From an uncultured Dorea sp. (GTDB lineage: Bacteria > Bacillota > Clostridia > Lachnospirales > Lachnospiraceae), in assembly GCA_910587575.1 (NCBI GenBank), contig CAJULU010000098.1, positions 1-5,985 on the forward strand: a stretch of DNA of 5,985 nt. The letters run 5' to 3'. How positions within the stretch are numbered: position 1 is the stretch's first letter; each line of letters begins with the position of its first letter. This document shows, piece after piece, positions 4,399-5,985 of this stretch. Under the pieces are notes generated by a model that worked only from the letters and a program-made list of their open reading frames with translations, did not search any database and was not told where the DNA came from. The position numbers and the translations under genes were made by a program.

Positions 4399-4650
4399 AT
4401 GTTAGAATTTCGGTATGATACGCAATTATTGATTGAGGGAGAATGCCTTGATGAAGATGTGATAAGTGAATATTTTACGAAAAACTTTAAGGGAGATTGT
4501 CTGCTGGCGGTTGGGGACGAGGAATTAATAAAAATCCATTTCCATACAAATGAACCTTGGGAGGTGTTGGAATATTGTGCTTCCCTGGGAGAAATTTATG
4601 ATATTGTTGTGGAAGACATGGACAGGCAGGCAAGAGGCTTGAAAGGATGA
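4399..4650 (+). CDS. Stand-alone FakA/YloV-like C-terminal domain protein
   Basis: This 83-residue protein resembles the segment of FakA/YloV-type proteins (DAK2-domain fatty acid kinases) that follows the kinase domain. 'FRYDTQLLIEGECLDEDVI' parallels the 'Y-C-T-E-F-x-L-E-G' strand. 'GDCLLAVGDEELIKIHFHTN' followed by EPWEVLEY parallels the highly conserved 'G-D-S-L-V-V-V-G-D-x-x-x-x-K-V-H-V-H-T-N-x-P' core. 'GEIYDIVVEDMDRQ' parallels the following 'G-x-x-x-D-I-x-I-x-N-M-x-x-Q'. The ATP-binding DAK2 kinase domain is absent, so kinase activity is not expected. Similar short proteins annotated as 'kinase to dihydroxyacetone kinase' exist in Clostridia, so this may be a genuine small gene and not a fragment. 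A possible role with DegV/FakB fatty-acid-binding proteins is inference. AGGAAGGG lies upstream at a long spacing. Confidence 0.7.
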   Translation: MLEFRYDTQLLIEGECLDEDVISEYFTKNFKGDCLLAVGDEELIKIHFHTNEPWEVLEYCASLGEIYDIVVEDMDRQARGLKG

Positions 4651-4795
4651 TAAAACCAAAGAGGGCATCGGGCAGAAAGAGGATGAATCCATGAATAAGA
4701 TTATGAAGATTGGCAGTGGATTTTGGCAAGGACTTCTGATAGTGGATGGGAATTTCTGCAGTGGGGATATTAAAAAAGATAAAGAGGAATCTGTT

Positions 4796-4876
4796 ATGGA
4801 TAAAGAAGTAACCTTAAAGGGGAAAATCGATTCAGAATTAAAAGAACAGGCAGAGTTATCGTACAAGCATTTTTGA
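4796..4876 (+). pseudogene. 26-residue fragment resembling a RelB/DinJ antitoxin N-terminus
   Basis: ATG 4796 follows GAGGAA with a 6-nt gap and opens a 26-codon frame: MDKEVTLKGKIDSELKEQAE, then LSYKHF. This resembles the ribbon-helix-helix start of RelB/DinJ antitoxins ('x-L-x-x-R-I-D-x-x-L-K-x-x-A-E'), which normally continue for another 50-60 residues. Here a stop follows at once and no toxin gene is seen downstream. The frame also extends upstream to ATG 4691 without recognisable content. It is probably a truncated relic; a short regulator or chance match is possible. Confidence 0.35.
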
Positions 4877-4882
4877 GCATAA

Positions 4883-5005
4883 GTTTATAAAAGATTATAT
4901 TACCTGAATAGTGAACATTATGAGACGCTGCACAGTAAAGAAAAAAAGCAGGGTTTGATTTTGGTACGCTCATGTAAGGTAAGAAAACGGAAAATAACTG
5001 TGTGA
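4883..5005 (+). other. Start-less open frame in a gene-poor stretch
   Basis: A 40-codon stop-to-stop frame contains 'YYLNSEHYETLHSKEKKQGL' and ends VRKRKITV, with no ATG or GTG and only late TTG codons. Its composition is protein-like and basic. I do not recognise it. It fits a decayed gene end, in keeping with the broken fragments on either side. Confidence 0.25.
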
Positions 5006-5059
5006 TTAAAAAGCTGTCTTTCTATACAGGAGACTGACAGATAAAAACATGGAGATCAG

Positions 5060-5096
5060 ATGCCGCTTATCTTGTATGAGGTAGGCGGTATTTTTT
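5060..5096 (+). terminator. Strong intrinsic terminator
   Basis: A 12-bp stem pairs 5060-5071 with 5080-5091 (ATGCCGCTTATC with GGTAGGCGGTAT, with several G-U pairs) around an 8-nt loop. Six T follow (5091-5096). It would end rightward transcripts from the genes at 3974-4650 and whatever precedes it. Confidence 0.8.
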
Positions 5097-5100
5097 GCTT

Positions 5101-5280
5101 TATAGGAAATTGCGATTTTTGATGAGAAGGAAAAGAACAAGAGTTCATCGAACGTATGTTAGATAAACTCTTGCATGGGAATAACAGCAAGACGACACGG
5201 TTTAGAAGATATAAAAACCTTCTACTCCAGCCTCGTCATCAACTAAGTTATCTTCATTTAAGAAATAATCCATATAAGGG
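5101..5280. other. Stretch without a convincing gene
   Basis: Between the terminator and the GC palindrome I see no supported gene. One 51-codon frame on the plus strand (ATG 5156 to TAG 5309-5311) begins MLDKLLHGNNSKTTRFRRYK, lacks a ribosome binding site and ends inside the palindrome. It may be the tail of a lost gene or chance. With 4877-5059 and 5341-5400, this forms a gene-poor region of about 550 bp. Confidence 0.4.
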
Positions 5281-5316
5281 ACCCCCTAATTCCCCTATGA
5301 ATGGGGGCTAGGGGGT
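5281..5316. repeat. Nested GC-rich palindrome
   Basis: ACCCCCTA (5281-5288) and TAGGGGGT (5309-5316) are perfectly complementary over 8 bp. Inside them CCCC (5292-5295) pairs with GGGG (5303-5306). The result is a very stable stem-loop in otherwise AT-rich DNA. It is followed directly by a terminator hairpin. It might be part of a dispersed repeat unit or a recombination/replication-related structure; its role is unknown. Confidence 0.65.
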
Positions 5317-5318
5317 TG

Positions 5319-5340
5319 AAGTGTCGAAGACACTTTTTTT
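5319..5340 (+). terminator. Terminator-like hairpin with GAA loop
   Basis: AAGTGTC and GACACTT form a perfect 7-bp stem closed by a GAA loop, followed by a T-run (5334-5340, the first two T being paired). It has the compact form of an intrinsic terminator for rightward transcription. No intact gene ends directly before it, so it either backs up the terminator at 5060 or belongs to a repeated element with the adjacent palindrome. Confidence 0.7.
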
Positions 5341-5377
5341 GTCTGCTTCGCCTTTTTGAAAATGATTAACGCATTGT

Positions 5378-5405
5378 CCATTAAGTGACCTCAAGGTGCG
5401 GCTAT
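5378..5405. repeat. 28-nt repeat, copy 2 (upstream of the DUF2200 gene)
   Basis: This block (CCATTAAGTGACCTCAAGGT, then GCGGCTAT) matches 2919-2946 at 24 of 28 positions, in direct orientation about 2.46 kb away. It lacks the adjacent pairing arm and T-run, so it does not form the same terminator. It ends 1 nt before the -35 box of the next promoter. The exact 14-nt partner block (5527-5540) lies 121 nt further on. Confidence 0.7.
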
Positions 5406-5406
5406 A

Positions 5407-5435
5407 TTGCAAAGGGGCTGGAAAACAAGTATAAT
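5407..5435 (+). promoter_or_regulatory. Promoter for the DUF2200 gene
   Basis: TTGCAA (5407-5412) and a perfect TATAAT (5430-5435) are separated by 17 nt. Transcription would start near 5442 and leave a leader of about 125 nt before the ATG at 5568. No terminator hairpin was seen in that leader. Confidence 0.75.
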
Positions 5436-5567
5436 TAACCTGTCTTGAATTAGAAAATGGTGTCCTCTGGCAAGGTCGGTGTCGGCAAAGGAATATTTCT
5501 TTGCAGAAATGCCGGCCTGGAAAAAGTAATGACTCTGATTGTGCAGGAAATGAAGGAGAATAAAAAT

Positions 5568-5918
5568 ATGGACAATAAAAAAGTGTATGCGATGAGTTTT
5601 GCAAAAGTATATCCGCTGCTGACTGCTAAAGCGGAAAAGAAGGGACGGACGATAGAGGAAGTAAATGAAATTATCTGTTGGCTGACCGGATATAGTACGG
5701 AAGAAATAGAAGAGGCGAGAAATAGTTCTGTCACTTATGGTGACTTTTTTCAAAATGCACCATTTCCCAATCCAGATAGGAAAGCAATCAAAGGTGTGGT
5801 CTGCGGGATTCGTGTAGAGACAATTGATGAGCCGTTGATGCAGGAAATCAGGTATCTGGATAAGCTGATTGACGAGCTGGCCAAAGGAAAATCTATGGAT
5901 AAAATCCTCCGCAGATGA
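5568..5918 (+). CDS. DUF2200 family protein
   Basis: This 116-residue protein matches the DUF2200 family well in length and in sequence order. It has 'VYAMSFAKVYPLLTAKAEKK' at the N-terminus, then 'GRTIEEVNEIICWLTGYS', 'VTYGDFFQNAPFPNPDRKAI', 'KGVVCGIRVETIDEPLMQEI' and 'RYLDKLIDELAKGKSMDKIL' at the C-terminus. The family has no established biochemical function; it is a small soluble protein found widely in Firmicutes and others. The start is ATG 5568 with GAAGGAG at 5552-5558, 9 nt upstream. The frame stays open to ATG 5457, but the extra 37 residues do not look like the family. A clean promoter lies at 5407-5435. The next gene begins 21 nt after its stop, so they probably share a transcript. 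Confidence 0.9.
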   Translation: MDNKKVYAMSFAKVYPLLTAKAEKKGRTIEEVNEIICWLTGYSTEEIEEARNSSVTYGDFFQNAPFPNPDRKAIKGVVCGIRVETIDEPLMQEIRYLDKLIDELAKGKSMDKILRR

Positions 5919-5939
5919 GCAGGAAGTGAGGTGGACAAA

Positions 5940-5985
5940 ATGTGGAAGTGTCCGAAATGTGGCCGTTCATTTAAGAATACAAATC
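5940..5985 (+). CDS. Start of a zinc-ribbon protein (partial)
   Basis: Only the first 15 codons are present: MWKCPKCGRSFKNTN. The C-x-x-C pair (CPKC) starts a zinc ribbon. This beginning is reminiscent of small proteins annotated as DUF5655 or DUF1801 in Clostridia, where a zinc-ribbon start of the MWKCPKCGR type precedes the main domain, but the main domain lies outside the window. GAGGTGG (5928-5934) lies 5 nt before the ATG. An in-frame GTG at 5931 is part of that binding site and is rejected. It directly follows the DUF2200 gene and is probably co-transcribed. Confidence 0.72.
   Translation, partial: MWKCPKCGRSFKNTN

Noticed and set aside
4487..4866. Minus-strand frames opposite the FakA-like gene
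   Set aside because: They are shadow frames. The plus-strand product has a recognisable conserved core.
2919..5405. The two 28-nt repeats as attL/attR of an integrated element
   Set aside because: Four mismatches in 28, no integrase nearby, and copy 1 is a working part of a terminator. Attachment-site repeats are normally identical at the crossover core.
5457..5567. N-terminal extension of the DUF2200 protein
   Set aside because: ATG 5568 has a good GAAGGAG and gives the usual family length; the extension looks like leader sequence.
5308..5753. Several minus-strand open frames opposite the DUF2200 gene
   Set aside because: They have no binding sites, are Ser/Phe/Ile-rich, and overlap a clear DUF2200 gene on the plus strand.

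Overview
The window looks like accessory DNA, probably part of an integrative/conjugative or similar mobile element, in a low-to-moderate GC Firmicute. The best guess is a Clostridia/Lachnospiraceae gut-type genome. The reasons are AAGGAG-type ribosome binding sites, sigma-A-like promoters, a divergent single-stranded DNA-binding protein with a long Gly/Asn tail, a Phd/PIN toxin-antitoxin pair, a stand-alone FakA-like fragment and a DUF2200 gene. Family names rest on reading the proteins; no database search was run. No rRNA, tRNA or CRISPR array was seen.

Left half (about 1-3070), read leftwards on the minus strand. A sigma-A-type promoter (3045-3073) starts a leader of about 215 nt. The leader holds a stem-loop, a possible 30-residue leader peptide (2948-3040) and an intrinsic terminator (2909-2958), with a second hairpin just past it. 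The ssb gene (1914-2822) follows, then another terminator (1809-1853). After that come a two-TM protein that looks frameshifted near its C-terminus (1210-1779, remnant frame to 1070), a short sigma-70-region-2-like protein (696-941), two unknown small proteins (533-715 and 100-435), and the start of a gene that leaves the window at base 1 (possibly Api92/YubB-like). Tight spacing and a TAATG overlap suggest one accessory operon controlled by premature termination ahead of ssb.

Middle (3120-3830), plus strand. This is a type II toxin-antitoxin operon: a Phd/YefM antitoxin overlapping a PIN-domain toxin by ATGA. A perfect 8-bp inverted repeat lies over the promoter.

Right half (3831-5985), plus strand. 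An unrecognised 132-residue protein is followed by an 83-residue FakA/YloV-like C-terminal domain protein. A stretch with few intact genes (about 4651-5400) then holds a possible antitoxin fragment, orphan open frames, a strong terminator (5060-5096) and a nested GC palindrome followed by a second terminator-like hairpin (5281-5340). A well-formed promoter (5407-5435) then drives a DUF2200 gene (5568-5918), followed by the start of a zinc-ribbon protein cut by the window end.

The most interesting signal is the ssb leader. Its terminator shares a 28-nt block (24/28 identical) and a separate exact 14-nt block, in the same order and orientation, with sequence just upstream of the DUF2200 gene. 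There the two blocks are separated by 121 bp that contain the DUF2200 promoter.
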